Part shown: positions 29,996 to 38,435 of the stretch, in pieces
Layout of the letters: every line of letters begins with the position of its first letter
How positions within the stretch are numbered: the first letter of the stretch is position 1
DNA from: Legionella qingyii
GTDB lineage: Bacteria; Pseudomonadota; Gammaproteobacteria; Legionellales; Legionellaceae
Assembly (NCBI RefSeq): GCF_003184185.1
Contig: NZ_QHJG01000021.1
Span: 150,112 to 214,111, forward strand
DNA: 64,000 bases
Direction of reading: 5' to 3'
Program-made: the position numbers and the translations under genes
Notes under the pieces: generated by a model
Database searches by the model: none
What the model was told of the DNA's origin: nothing
The model's input: the letters and a program-made list of their open reading frames with translations, nothing else

Positions 29996-30494
29996 ATGCG
30001 AGACAAATTTGAATTATTTTATAAAATGCCTCCAGAAATCCAAAACAAAATAGTCCAAGATTTTTCAAACCATGATTTGGGAAGCCTTACCATGGTCTCT
30101 AAAACACATGGGACTTTATTTAAACCCCAGTTGGATATACGTCAATTCTTGCACGCAAAAATGCGATTTAGCTGCTCTACAGGTGTTATATAAAGGCAGA
30201 ACAACGGAATTTAAAAATCTCAAATCGCGACTTGAGAAACAGAAGACTGCGGATAACCAATTCTGTTTTCAAGACTTATTAATCGGATTATGGGTTGATC
30301 AAAATGCCCGGCAGCAAAAGCTGCCGAGCACCTATATCGTGTACTTTCCTACCTCACACGTTCGATTTGATTCGAAATGCTTTCCTATAAAAAGCAGCCC
30401 TATTTCTTTAAACACTTGTAACTATTATTTACACTTTCTTAACCATTTACTCAGTCGTCTAAAGACACTATGGATTCCACCGAGCCATCACTAA
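29996..30494 (+). pseudogene. F-box-like protein gene, frameshifted
   Basis: The first frame begins MRDKFELFYKMPPEIQNKIV and continues with NHDLGSLTMVSKTHGTLFKP, matching the pattern of the F-box, a eukaryotic domain that recruits substrates to SCF ubiquitin ligases. AAGG lies nine bases before the ATG. This frame stops at 30193. A one-base shift at the five-A run 30157-30161 opens a frame reading CDLAALQVLYKGRTTEFKNL, which looks like the natural continuation. The most likely reading is an inactivated effector gene; frameshifting or a sequence error are alternatives. The 3' limit is uncertain, and a GC-rich hairpin (CGGCAGC/GCTGCCG) at 30309-30326 may mark the original end. Confidence 0.6.
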
Positions 30495-30723
30495 GGGCAC
30501 ATAATGAACTTCTTTTTATTTCAAAAATCCGATATAAATTCAGCGGTAATAATAACGAATGCAAAATAAAAATCGGGTAAAGAGTACTACCAAGCGCATA
30601 CATTATAAATGCTACATTGGAGCAAATAGCGATAAGACGTAATGTCAAAATCCTTTTAACATAGAAAGTCGCTAAAACCAGGCAACAGGCAACATAGCCA
30701 ATAATTTCGATCGTTGATTCCAT
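30451..30723 (-). CDS. Small three-helix membrane protein
   Basis: A 90-residue product with about three predicted transmembrane segments (IEIIGYVACCLVLATFYV, LIACSN-type segment, and FILHSLLLPLNLYRIFEI). The pattern LRLIAICSNVAFIMYALG followed by LLLPLNLYR resembles the membrane part found at the N-terminus of some bacterial cyclic-nucleotide-binding proteins, but the binding domain is absent. GGGAG lies five bases before the chosen ATG. The C-terminal 20 residues are polar. No function can be assigned. Confidence 0.6.
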   Translation of the reverse strand: MESTIEIIGYVACCLVLATFYVKRILTLRLIAICSNVAFIMYALGSTLYPIFILHSLLLPLNLYRIFEIKRSSLCALSDGSVESIVSLDD

Positions 30724-30810
30724 TTCAACTCCCAACTTACAATCCATTCCTATTCAACATACACCTAGTATGCATGACTCGCAAGTGGGCATGATATTGT
30801 AATTTAGATA

Positions 30811-30872
30811 AAACGAAGTGAAATTTGTTTAGCAAATAATCAAAAATGAATAATCTGGATTTCGCTTCGTTT
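30811..30872 (-). terminator. Long palindrome downstream of mscS-like gene
   Basis: AAACGAAGTGAAAT and ATTTCGCTTCGTTT pair at 13 of 14 positions, separated by 34 bases. It lies just after the MscS stop on the minus strand. The arm sequence is related to the palindrome at 6.55 kb. Confidence 0.55.
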
Positions 30873-30880
30873 TCTCTGGA

Positions 30881-31696
30881 CTATAGAGGCAATGGAGTTG
30901 TAGATGAGGGGAGCGTCGGCATATAAATTCGTTCATTAATAAAAGTAATTGCTTCTCGTTCAAATGTTATTTTAATTGCAGAGAGCACTTCATCACGTAC
31001 GGTGGCCAGATCGCTTTTTGACCAATACAATACTTTAAGTTCAACACCGCCTCTATCAATCATCTGCGATAATAAAATTTGGGTTTTGGGTGTTGGTAAA
31101 ATATGACTGCACTCCTCACAAATCTTATGAAGTAATGATTTAATATGATTTACATCATGTACCGCATCAATTCGAAGTATTATCTCATCACGTTTTTGGG
31201 GATAAATACTTAAATTGGTAATTTCTGACTTAATTAACCCTTCGTTAGGAATGCGAATCAAACGATTATCATTGGTTTTGATTTTGGTTGATAACCAGTC
31301 AATTGTTTCTACCGTTCCCTTAATATCCTTAATGGAAATCACATCTCCTACTTTAAAAGGGCGCTCAAATAATAGAAATACCCCACTAATAAGATTTGAT
31401 GCGGCCGTTTGCGAAGCGAAACTTAAAGCTACAGTAAATAGACCTGCTGTACCTAGCAATAAGGTTAGTTTAAACCCCAACTCATGCAATGCTGAAATCG
31501 AAAACAGCAAAAACAAACCGTAATAAATAACTCGACTGGATAACATTGCAAGGTGTTTTGAAAATCGATTTTCAATTATTTTTTCAACCCAATGGCTGAT
31601 TTTTTTGGCCAAAAAATAACCAAAAATGAGTAGAAGTAGCGCAAAAGCAATATGTTCCCAATTTATATGCTTCAGATATTCTAATGTGTAATTCAT
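30881..31696 (-). CDS. Small-conductance mechanosensitive channel, MscS family
   Basis: MscS channels open under membrane tension and release solutes during osmotic down-shock. The 271-residue product has three N-terminal transmembrane helices, with the pore-lining third helix in GTAGLFTVALSFASQTAASNLISG. The beta domain follows (FLLFERPFKVGDVISI and IPNEGLIKSEITNLS). Length and order match E. coli MscS. The ATG at 31696 is preferred to a TTG at 31741, whose extra residues add a non-homologous hydrophobic stretch. Confidence 0.92.
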   Translation of the reverse strand: MNYTLEYLKHINWEHIAFALLLLIFGYFLAKKISHWVEKIIENRFSKHLAMLSSRVIYYGLFLLFSISALHELGFKLTLLLGTAGLFTVALSFASQTAASNLISGVFLLFERPFKVGDVISIKDIKGTVETIDWLSTKIKTNDNRLIRIPNEGLIKSEITNLSIYPQKRDEIILRIDAVHDVNHIKSLLHKICEECSHILPTPKTQILLSQMIDRGGVELKVLYWSKSDLATVRDEVLSAIKITFEREAITFINERIYMPTLPSSTTPLPL

Positions 31697-31800
31697 AAGA
31701 GACTCATGTAAAATGCAGAAAACAATCAAAAATGGTATCAATATTCACCAATAGATACTATAGGCTTTTTATCAATCCGAAGAATATCTCATGAAACCCA

Positions 31801-31823
31801 AAACCATTGCATAATGGTTTTTT
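31801..31823 (+). terminator. Hairpin with T-run
   Basis: AAACCATT and AATGGTTT pair perfectly around GCAT, and further Ts follow. The T-run is on the plus strand, but the nearest gene ending here is on the minus strand, so its use is unclear. Confidence 0.4.
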
Positions 31824-31831
31824 AAAATAAA

Positions 31832-31856
31832 AACCCACTCAATGTATGTGTGGGTT
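31832..31856 (-). terminator. Terminator of the His/Gly/Trp-rich protein gene
   Basis: AACCCAC and GTGGGTT pair over 7 bp. On the minus strand the stem is followed by TTTTTATTTT, as expected for an intrinsic terminator 27 bases after the stop. Confidence 0.65.
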
Positions 31857-31882
31857 AAAAAATGAAATCACTATTTATGGTT

Positions 31883-32206
31883 TTAGTAACAAGACTCTTG
31901 TAACCAACAATGTCCATATCTATTACATACGCGAACAGTTTGACATGAGGGATAGTAATAATCGTTATAGTAAGGAACTCCAATAACAACTCCAGTACCC
32001 CAACCACCATAACCACCCCAGCCACCATAACCACCGTGCCAACCGCTATGATAGTAACCACCGTGCCAGCCCCCACCATGCCAGCCTCCGCCATGCCAGC
32101 CTCCACCGCCATGCCAACCCCCATGTGCGGAGCACGCTCCAGCAGTAAATAGGCCTAGAGCAAAAACTGCAATGCATATGATTTTACTCATACTATTTCT
32201 GCTCAT
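31883..32206 (-). CDS. Exported His/Gly/Trp-rich repeat protein
   Basis: The 107-residue product begins with a signal peptide (ICIAVFALGLFTAGACSA). A low-complexity region then repeats W-H-G-G-G five to six times and passes into GGYGGWGGYGGWG. The C-terminal part has Tyr-rich YYNDYYYPSC and several Cys. Dense His and paired Cys suggest metal binding or a surface structural role, but no function is established here. GAGGA is well placed for the ATG at 32206, less so for the ATG two codons upstream. Confidence 0.75.
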   Translation of the reverse strand: MSRNSMSKIICIAVFALGLFTAGACSAHGGWHGGGGWHGGGWHGGGWHGGYYHSGWHGGYGGWGGYGGWGTGVVIGVPYYNDYYYPSCQTVRVCNRYGHCWLQESCY

Positions 32207-32463
32207 GATCATTCCTCGATTCTAATATCCATAAGTTTAATTATAGCTCAAGCACGCCTTAATAATAGTTTCTCTGTCAATTTTTTGTTACTTAAAAAGT
32301 GAATTTGAAATATATCTAATCAAAAAAAACAATAAGTGTCTATTTTCTATTTAGGGTGATTAATGAAGTCGCAATAAAATAATCAAATTTGGTACTAATT
32401 TAAAGTTGTATTTAAAATGAAACATAAGTATCATTATTCTAATTTAGATCAGCAGATAGTGAC

Positions 32464-32856
32464 ATGACTGAGCTGAATAAAACACATATTGAAAAGCTCG
32501 TGACCCATTTTTACCAAAAAGTGCAAAAAGATGAGGTCCTTGGTCCTATCTTTAATGATGTGGCACAAGTTGATTGGGATGAACATATCCCCCTTCTGTG
32601 TCAATTTTGGAATAGTATCATGTTGAAAACCAATGAATATCACGGCAATGCTTATCAAAAACATGTCCTATTAAAAAAAATCGCCCATATTGAAGAAGCA
32701 CATTTTGTCCGTTGGCTGGATTTATTTCAGAAAGAAGCGGAATATCATTTACCTGTGAAAATTGCAGAGGAAATAGTTCAAAAAGCCTCATTGATTGCAG
32801 AGTCTCTAAAATATGGAATGCTGTGTCGAGAAAAGAGAGTTAAAGAACATGCTTAA
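32464..32856 (+). CDS. Truncated haemoglobin, group III-like
   Basis: Truncated haemoglobins bind haem with oxygen or nitric oxide. The 130-residue product has the 2-on-2 globin pattern. Tyr17 is in FYQKVQKDEVLGPIF (the B10 position), and His80 in EEAHFVRWLDLF is the expected proximal ligand. HF-x-RW is typical of group III. The stop codon overlaps the start of cydP by 8 bases, placing the globin in the cytochrome bd operon. This suggests protection of, or oxygen supply to, the oxidase, or NO handling; that role is inferred. Confidence 0.85.
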   Translation: MTELNKTHIEKLVTHFYQKVQKDEVLGPIFNDVAQVDWDEHIPLLCQFWNSIMLKTNEYHGNAYQKHVLLKKIAHIEEAHFVRWLDLFQKEAEYHLPVKIAEEIVQKASLIAESLKYGMLCREKRVKEHA

Positions 32857-33022
32857 ACCACTTACCCGTGATATTCTAGTAACCTTAATCATTAAGTTTA
32901 GCTTGTTGATTTTATTATGGATAATTTGCTTTAAAGACGTGGAAAAACCACATCTGAGCAATGAGCAGTGGCTGTTAGGAACGATTCAAGCAAAAGAATA
33001 TTTTCCTTCTAAAGAAAAATAA
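32849..33022 (+). CDS. cydP: Cytochrome bd accessory small protein CydP
   Basis: A 57-residue product with one transmembrane helix (ILVTLIIKFSLLILLWIICF) preceded by a basic N-terminus (MLKPLTRD). Its position just before cydA and the L-K-P-L-x-R-D start match the CydP family of putative cytochrome oxidase small subunits. The ATG overlaps the globin stop, indicating coupled translation. Confidence 0.8.
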   Translation: MLKPLTRDILVTLIIKFSLLILLWIICFKDVEKPHLSNEQWLLGTIQAKEYFPSKEK

Positions 33023-33107
33023 ACAAGGGAAATCCTTAGCATTTTCCAAGATAAACATTGGAATTTAAGGGTTTTATCAATACAGTACATGACATGAGAG
33101 GTGAGTA

Positions 33108-34637
33108 ATGATTCCTGGTAGTGACCTGGTCGATCTTTCCCGTTTACAGTTTGCTCTAACTGCGCTTTATCATTTTCTTTTTGTCCCACTCACGTTGGGT
33201 TTGTCGTTACTTTTAGCTGTCATGGAAACAATCTATGTAATGACTGGCCGTGATATTTGGCGACAAATGGTCAAATATTGGGGCGTTCTCTTCGGTATTA
33301 ATTTTGTTTTAGGTGTAGCTACCGGATTGACCATGGAGTTCCAGTTTGGAACAAATTGGGCCTACTATTCCCATTATGTTGGTGATGTTTTTGGTGCTCC
33401 ACTGGCTATTGAAGGACTTATGGCTTTCTTTTTAGAGGCCACTTTTGTCGGCTTGTTCTTTTTCGGCTGGGATAGATTAAGTCGCGTGCAGCATATGTGT
33501 TGTACCTGGTTGCTCGCTTTAGGCACAAATCTTTCAGCATTATGGATTTTGATTGCCAATGGCTGGATGCAAAACCCTGTCGGGGCGGAATTTAATTTCC
33601 ATACCATGCGCATGGAAGTCACTGATTTTGTTGCCGTGATGTTTAATCCGGTTGCCCAAGCCAAATTCGTTCATACTATTAGTGCTGGCTACGTTACTGG
33701 TTCAATCTTTGTCTTATCCATTAGCGCCTACTTTTTATTACGCGGCAGAAACATCAACTTTGCCAAACGGTCAATAACCGTGGCAGCAAGCTTTGGACTT
33801 GCATCTGCTTTAGCCGTAGTTGTATTGGGCGATGAAAGCGGTCATCTTGACAATGAAAATCAAAAAATGAAATTCGCAGCAATCGAAGCCATGTGGCATA
33901 CGGAAAAAGCTCCTGCTGGCCTAACAGTTTTCGGCATTCCTAATGAAGAAACAATGACAACTGATTATGCCTTGAATATCCCTTATGTTTTGGGATTAAT
34001 TGCAACACGTACGTTCACGCAACCATTACAAGGTATTGCTGAGTTAATCGATCAAGGAAAAGAACGCATCAAAGAAGGAATGCTTGCTTATGAAGCATTA
34101 ACCCGATTACAAAAAAATCCTAATGACGAACAAGCAAAAGCAGATTTTACCGCTCACAATAAATATTTGGGTTACGGCCTGCTTTTGAAGAAATATACTG
34201 AGAAGGTAGTTGATGCAACTGAAGATCAAATTAACCAAGCAGCACATGATCTGAAACCTCGTGTCACTCCTTTATTTTTCTCGTTTCGTATTATGGTCGC
34301 TTGCGGATTCTTCTTCATTCTCTTATTTGCAATAGGCTTCTACTTGTCTATGAGACGTAAATTACATACTACCCGCTGGTATTTGCGCATGGCATTTTTC
34401 TCATTGCCATTACCTTGGATTGCTGCAGAGCTAGGTTGGGTCGTTGCAGAATATGGACGCCAACCTTGGGTAGTCCAGGATATCCTACCTACTGCTATGG
34501 GTACATCTACTTTAAGTACTACTCAAGTATTAACCTCAATAACGGGTTTTATCCTCTTTTATTCAGTTCTTGCCGTGGTTGAAATTTTCTTGATGGTTAA
34601 GTACATCCGTCTTGGCCCTGATAATATGGCTCACTAG
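33108..34637 (+). CDS. cydA: Cytochrome bd ubiquinol oxidase subunit I
   Basis: CydA carries haems b558, b595 and d and the quinol-oxidising loop of the high-affinity terminal oxidase. The 509-residue product starts with SRLQFALTALYHFLFVPLT, holding an axial His for a high-spin haem. GWMQNPVGAEFN and the WHTEKAP-to-quinol-loop region match the family, and GWVVAEYGRQPWVVQD is a highly conserved C-terminal block. The quinol loop appears short. GAGAGG precedes the ATG. It should function in microaerobic respiration and in resistance to NO and peroxide. Confidence 0.96.
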   Translation: MIPGSDLVDLSRLQFALTALYHFLFVPLTLGLSLLLAVMETIYVMTGRDIWRQMVKYWGVLFGINFVLGVATGLTMEFQFGTNWAYYSHYVGDVFGAPLAIEGLMAFFLEATFVGLFFFGWDRLSRVQHMCCTWLLALGTNLSALWILIANGWMQNPVGAEFNFHTMRMEVTDFVAVMFNPVAQAKFVHTISAGYVTGSIFVLSISAYFLLRGRNINFAKRSITVAASFGLASALAVVVLGDESGHLDNENQKMKFAAIEAMWHTEKAPAGLTVFGIPNEETMTTDYALNIPYVLGLIATRTFTQPLQGIAELIDQGKERIKEGMLAYEALTRLQKNPNDEQAKADFTAHNKYLGYGLLLKKYTEKVVDATEDQINQAAHDLKPRVTPLFFSFRIMVACGFFFILLFAIGFYLSMRRKLHTTRWYLRMAFFSLPLPWIAAELGWVVAEYGRQPWVVQDILPTAMGTSTLSTTQVLTSITGFILFYSVLAVVEIFLMVKYIRLGPDNMAH

Positions 34638-34647
34638 GAGATTCATT

Positions 34648-35784
34648 ATGCCTTTGGATTATGAAACATTACGAATTATATGGTGGATTCTACTCGGTTT
34701 ATTACTGATTGGTTTTGCGATCATGGATGGTTTTGACCTGGGTGTTGCCATGTGGCTACCGTGGCTTGCAAAAACAGATACAGAACGGCGCATATTAATT
34801 AATAGCATTGGGCCGACTTGGGAAGGAAACCAAGTCTGGTTTATTCTGGGTGGAGGTGCAATCTTTGCTGCCTGGCCAGCCTTATATGCCCTCTCCTTCT
34901 CAGGTTTTTATTTGGCGATGCTGGTAGTATTGTTGGCTCTAATTTTGCGTCCTGTTGGATTTAAATACCGTTCAAAACTAACCAATCCTCAATGGCGCTC
35001 ATTTTGGGATTATGCATTATTTGTCGGCGGCTTTGTACCTGCGCTGATATTTGGGGTTGCCGTTGGCAATGTATTACAAGGCGTTCCTTTTTATTTTGAT
35101 GAATACTTACGACCATTCTATACTGGCAGCTTCTTTGGCCTATTAAATCCTTTTGCCCTATTGTGTGGATTACTGTCCGTGTTGATGCTCGCCATGCATG
35201 GTGCTTTTTTTCTTAACTTGAGGACAGAGGGTCATATACAACAACGAGCCCGAAGTGCAGCAAAGATATCTGCGCTACTTGCCTTATTACTTTTTATCAG
35301 TGCGGGAATTTGGCTTCATTACGGTATTGATGGCTATAGTCTAACGAGTAATTTAGCCCATGATGGCCCATCAAACCCCCATTACAAGACGGCTATTCGG
35401 CAAGCAGATGCTTGGTTTTCCAACTACCGTAGTCTGCCCATAACCTTATTTGCTCCGGGGATTGGAATTATTGCAGCCTTACTTGCGCTTATTGCTGCAA
35501 AACATATTAAAACTGCTTTTATTTGCAGTGCTCTTTCTGTTGCTGGGATTATCTCCACCGTGGGTGTTAGTATGTTTCCATTTATACTGCCCTCATCATC
35601 TAATCCTGAGCAAAGCTTGCTTGTATGGGATAGCTCTTCAAGCCAGTTAACTTTGTTTATTATGCTAGTAGCTACTGTTATTTTCTTACCTATAGTTTTG
35701 GCCTATACCGCCTGGGTTTATCGCGTATTAAGAGGAAAAATAACAGAACAAACAATTATTAAAAATCAAGATACGGCCTATTAG
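34648..35784 (+). CDS. cydB: Cytochrome bd ubiquinol oxidase subunit II
   Basis: CydB is the partner membrane subunit of the bd oxidase. The 378-residue product has about eight to nine transmembrane helices. It opens with LRIIWWILLGLLLIGFAIMDGFDLG and contains GPTWEGNQVWFILGGGAIFAAWP, both hallmark segments. AGGAG lies before the ATG at 34648, only 10 bases after cydA; an earlier in-frame start would overlap cydA and is unlikely. Confidence 0.96.
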   Translation: MPLDYETLRIIWWILLGLLLIGFAIMDGFDLGVAMWLPWLAKTDTERRILINSIGPTWEGNQVWFILGGGAIFAAWPALYALSFSGFYLAMLVVLLALILRPVGFKYRSKLTNPQWRSFWDYALFVGGFVPALIFGVAVGNVLQGVPFYFDEYLRPFYTGSFFGLLNPFALLCGLLSVLMLAMHGAFFLNLRTEGHIQQRARSAAKISALLALLLFISAGIWLHYGIDGYSLTSNLAHDGPSNPHYKTAIRQADAWFSNYRSLPITLFAPGIGIIAALLALIAAKHIKTAFICSALSVAGIISTVGVSMFPFILPSSSNPEQSLLVWDSSSSQLTLFIMLVATVIFLPIVLAYTAWVYRVLRGKITEQTIIKNQDTAY

Positions 35785-35793
35785 GAGGTTATT

Positions 35794-35898
35794 ATGTGGT
35801 ATTTTTCTTGGATTTTGGGTACTGGTCTGGCCTGCTGTTTTGCCATCTTAAATGCAATGTGGCTTGAACTCGATGACTCAAAGGATGAGCCCAAATAA
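35794..35898 (+). CDS. cydX: Cytochrome bd small subunit CydX
   Basis: A 34-residue single-helix protein beginning MWYFSWILGTGLACCFAILN and continuing AMWLELDDSK to its end. CydX is required for stability and activity of bd oxidases in other bacteria. The start MWYF-x-W-x-LG and the N-A-x-W-x-E motif are characteristic. AGGAGG sits six bases before the ATG, nine bases after the cydB stop, and a terminator follows. It is short enough to be missed by automatic gene calls. Confidence 0.93.
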   Translation: MWYFSWILGTGLACCFAILNAMWLELDDSKDEPK

Positions 35899-35909
35899 AC
35901 CTAAGCCAT

Positions 35910-35936
35910 AACCCGAGAAATGATATTTCTCGGGTT
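35910..35936 (+). terminator. Terminator of the cyd operon
   Basis: AACCCGAGAAAT and ATTTCTCGGGTT form a perfect 12-bp stem with a 3-base loop, followed by T. It ends the globin-cydPABX operon and may also serve the convergent L,D-transpeptidase gene. Confidence 0.85.
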
Positions 35937-35956
35937 TCTGCTATTCATGCAATAAG

Positions 35957-37231
35957 CTATAACCCCACCCAACGAATAAACTCATTGTGCGCATTTAAAT
36001 TAACTGAAGGGCCGCCCTCAAAATAAACTGTAAAACTATTCGCAAGCTCATTTGTTCTGGATAAACCACCATTAATTTTGACCTCTTTGATTTTGCCTAA
36101 ATTGACAATCTGCATTTGCGTTTCATAATAACCACCCCGCACTATTTTTAAAACAGGTATTACAAAATGAATGGCATTTATGCCGTCGTCTTGGCTTGCA
36201 GTACTATCCCTCGTGTTATTTTTAGCCAAATAATAAAGTTCTGATGCGTTCAGTGCAATGTACTCTGCATTATTGATCTGGCGTCGTAGCATCCGTGTCA
36301 ATGGTGCTGTAGTATGAAATACACGTTCGTAAGTATCTGCGGAAATGACTGCAACAGGTTTACTTTCAGCATTCTTACTGCCTTTATAGCCACTACCCAC
36401 GAATAAAATAGCATCACGATGTTCATCAGGAGCAGAGACCGGTACTTGGATTGTAGGATCATTCGTATGTTGAGCCGCGGTAGTTTTATCACAATTTAAA
36501 AATTTTGATTTGGCAAACCACGCATCGCTAGGATAATAAATGACCAATAAGGATTTATCCTTTATCGTATTAATAATTCCTTGGGAAGTCGCTAAAGGAA
36601 GCGCAGGACATCCCCAACTTCGTCCGGGTCGTCCATATCTTTTAATGAAACCTTCTTCTACATACCAACCAGAATGCATCACAACAGACCGACTTGATGC
36701 ATTATCGTTAAAATTACGATCCAAACCATCCAAACGTAATGAAAGACCATCACGGCCATAATAAGCTTGTTGGGTTTGATAAACTCCAATACTGCTTGCT
36801 TTACTGTTAAATTTATTAGAAAAGAAATTAGTCAATAAAGCCCCAGATTTAATACCGTGCGAAACATAGGTATAAAACAATAATTTTCTTGCTTTTAAAT
36901 CAAAAACCCAGAAACGCTTCTCATTGGAAGGTAAAGAGTAATCAATAATGGTTAAAATATTATTATGTTCCACATTATAATTTGTAGCACACTTGAGGGT
37001 AGTAAGTACTTTGTTAATCACAAGCGGATTTAAATTAGGCGCTTCATGTGCCAACAATGACTTAATATCATTTAAGTAAAGATCGTTAATTTGCTCGAGC
37101 CCCGGAAAAGGTGCTATTTCACTGATGAAACGAGCATCATCCTTCATAGTTCGAGCCTGAGGGAGCTCCAAAGGAAGTTGCGGAAAATAGCTTATGGTTG
37201 CTGCTAAAAATAATAGCAGAAGAGCGCTCAT
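35957..37231 (-). CDS. Exported L,D-transpeptidase-like murein catalytic protein
   Basis: L,D-transpeptidase domains link peptidoglycan stems or attach proteins to the wall through a Cys thioester. The 424-residue product has an N-terminal hydrophobic export segment (about residues 1-15). The catalytic region is MHSGWY (His186) followed by GRSWGCPALP (Cys208). The surrounding FWVFDLKARKLLFYTYVSHG is typical of the larger murein L,D-transpeptidase catalytic-domain family rather than classical YkuD. The C-terminal 200 residues are not recognised. It is monocistronic and converges with the cyd operon. Confidence 0.85.
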   Translation of the reverse strand: MSALLLLFLAATISYFPQLPLELPQARTMKDDARFISEIAPFPGLEQINDLYLNDIKSLLAHEAPNLNPLVINKVLTTLKCATNYNVEHNNILTIIDYSLPSNEKRFWVFDLKARKLLFYTYVSHGIKSGALLTNFFSNKFNSKASSIGVYQTQQAYYGRDGLSLRLDGLDRNFNDNASSRSVVMHSGWYVEEGFIKRYGRPGRSWGCPALPLATSQGIINTIKDKSLLVIYYPSDAWFAKSKFLNCDKTTAAQHTNDPTIQVPVSAPDEHRDAILFVGSGYKGSKNAESKPVAVISADTYERVFHTTAPLTRMLRRQINNAEYIALNASELYYLAKNNTRDSTASQDDGINAIHFVIPVLKIVRGGYYETQMQIVNLGKIKEVKINGGLSRTNELANSFTVYFEGGPSVNLNAHNEFIRWVGL

Positions 37232-37385
37232 GATTTGTCCTTATTTTTATTTGTTCAAATCCTGTATTTTTAATATAGCTCAAATTTTTCATTGCAACTG
37301 ATATTTTATGAAACGCCAAGTGATTTATTTTTAAGCAATTTGAATTCATTGAGGAGGTTGAGCGCTCACGCTCAACCTAAATCGA

Positions 37386-37769
37386 TTACATGGTTTTTGC
37401 AGGGGTTTCTGAGGTATTTTCTTCATTGGGTTCATATCTGTAACAAATACTCGTTACTGCGTTGGTCATATGCAAAAAAGCATTTCCTAAGCTCACTGGA
37501 AGCGAATTTGAAGTGCAACCTGATGTAGCTCCTGCATAAACAGTACCCAAACTTGTAAAATTAAGAGCGGCATTTCCTATACTAGACAAAGCATTATCAT
37601 TGCTACTAAAGGTAACTACATTAAGCGCAAGCATAGCTATCTCAAAACCATTTTCCCAAACCGTTTCCGGATTAGAAAATAGATTATAAGCAGCCATTGT
37701 TAGAGCAAGACCATTTGCAACTTGCATCGTTGCACGCCATCTATTTTCCTTATTAAAAAAACTTATCAC
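37386..37769 (-). CDS. Hypothetical protein, Ala/Asn-rich
   Basis: The 127-residue product is not recognised. A strong AAGGAGG lies six bases before a GTG, so the start is well supported. The middle has two moderately hydrophobic helical stretches (LALTMAAYNLFS and FEIAMLALNVVTF) and a Gly/Ser/Thr-rich segment. It could be a small membrane-associated protein. It stands between two unrelated units. Confidence 0.6.
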   Translation of the reverse strand: MISFFNKENRWRATMQVANGLALTMAAYNLFSNPETVWENGFEIAMLALNVVTFSSNDNALSSIGNAALNFTSLGTVYAGATSGCTSNSLPVSLGNAFLHMTNAVTSICYRYEPNEENTSETPAKTM

Positions 37770-37880
37770 GTTTATCCTCCTTAATGCAGTTAAATCTGAT
37801 CGAACTTTAAACATTAAGTTTTTAAAAATCAAGCACTTTATGGGATTGTTTGCAAGAGTAACCTATGTGAAAGGCTCCAG

Positions 37881-38132
37881 CTATTGAAAGCAAAATGAAG
37901 AGTTATATCCACCAGATAAGGACTCCATTTTTTCTTCAATTTGGCGAGCTACTTTTAAATAATGATCCTGGTTTTGGCTATCAAACAGTTGATCCATAAG
38001 CTGCTGGCCTTCCTTGCTATTAATAAAGTCACGCTGTTCTGCTGTTATGACCTTGACGGTACAATTGTTCATTACCCAGTTGTATGAGTTAATTGGTGTG
38101 GATTTTTTAAAAAAATTCGCTTTAAATTGCAT
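37881..38132 (-). CDS. Small hypothetical protein
   Basis: An 83-residue product with a basic N-terminus (MQFKANFFKKSTP) and a helical, charged middle (EQRDFINSKEGQQLMDQLF). A weak AGAG precedes the ATG. It is on the same strand as the neighbouring small gene at 37386, about 110 bases upstream of it, and the two may be linked. No family is recognised. Confidence 0.5.
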   Translation of the reverse strand: MQFKANFFKKSTPINSYNWVMNNCTVKVITAEQRDFINSKEGQQLMDQLFDSQNQDHYLKVARQIEEKMESLSGGYNSSFCFQ

Positions 38133-38435
38133 CTAATTTCTCTTAGAAAAAAACTAAGTGAGGCATAATAATTAGGGATGCTTAAAAAAGCGATATTTTA
38201 CTTATCAATATTAAAATTAACCTCTAAATGCATTATTATTGTTTTGATTTGTACCTCTTATATCGATATATCAATTCTAAATAAGCTAAACCAGGTCTTC
38301 ATGGCCTCTTCATAAAATGCACTTCAATTCAAGTAAACATCTTCGGCTATCTACAATACGAAGACAATGATAGATTGATCCTTTATTGTTTATGCATTAT
38401 GTTTTGTCCTTTTTTAACATTACCGATACTTCATA
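38133..38435. other. Divergent intergenic region
   Basis: Very AT-rich, no gene seen. It should hold promoters for the small gene on the left and the ABC protein on the right. A short palindrome, ATATCGATAT, lies near 38266, but its meaning is unclear. Confidence 0.35.

Noticed and set aside
31855..32124. Gly/Val/Ala/Met-rich open frame on the minus strand
   Set aside because: It is an alternative-frame shadow of the W-H-G-G repeat gene, lacking a signal peptide or ribosome site.
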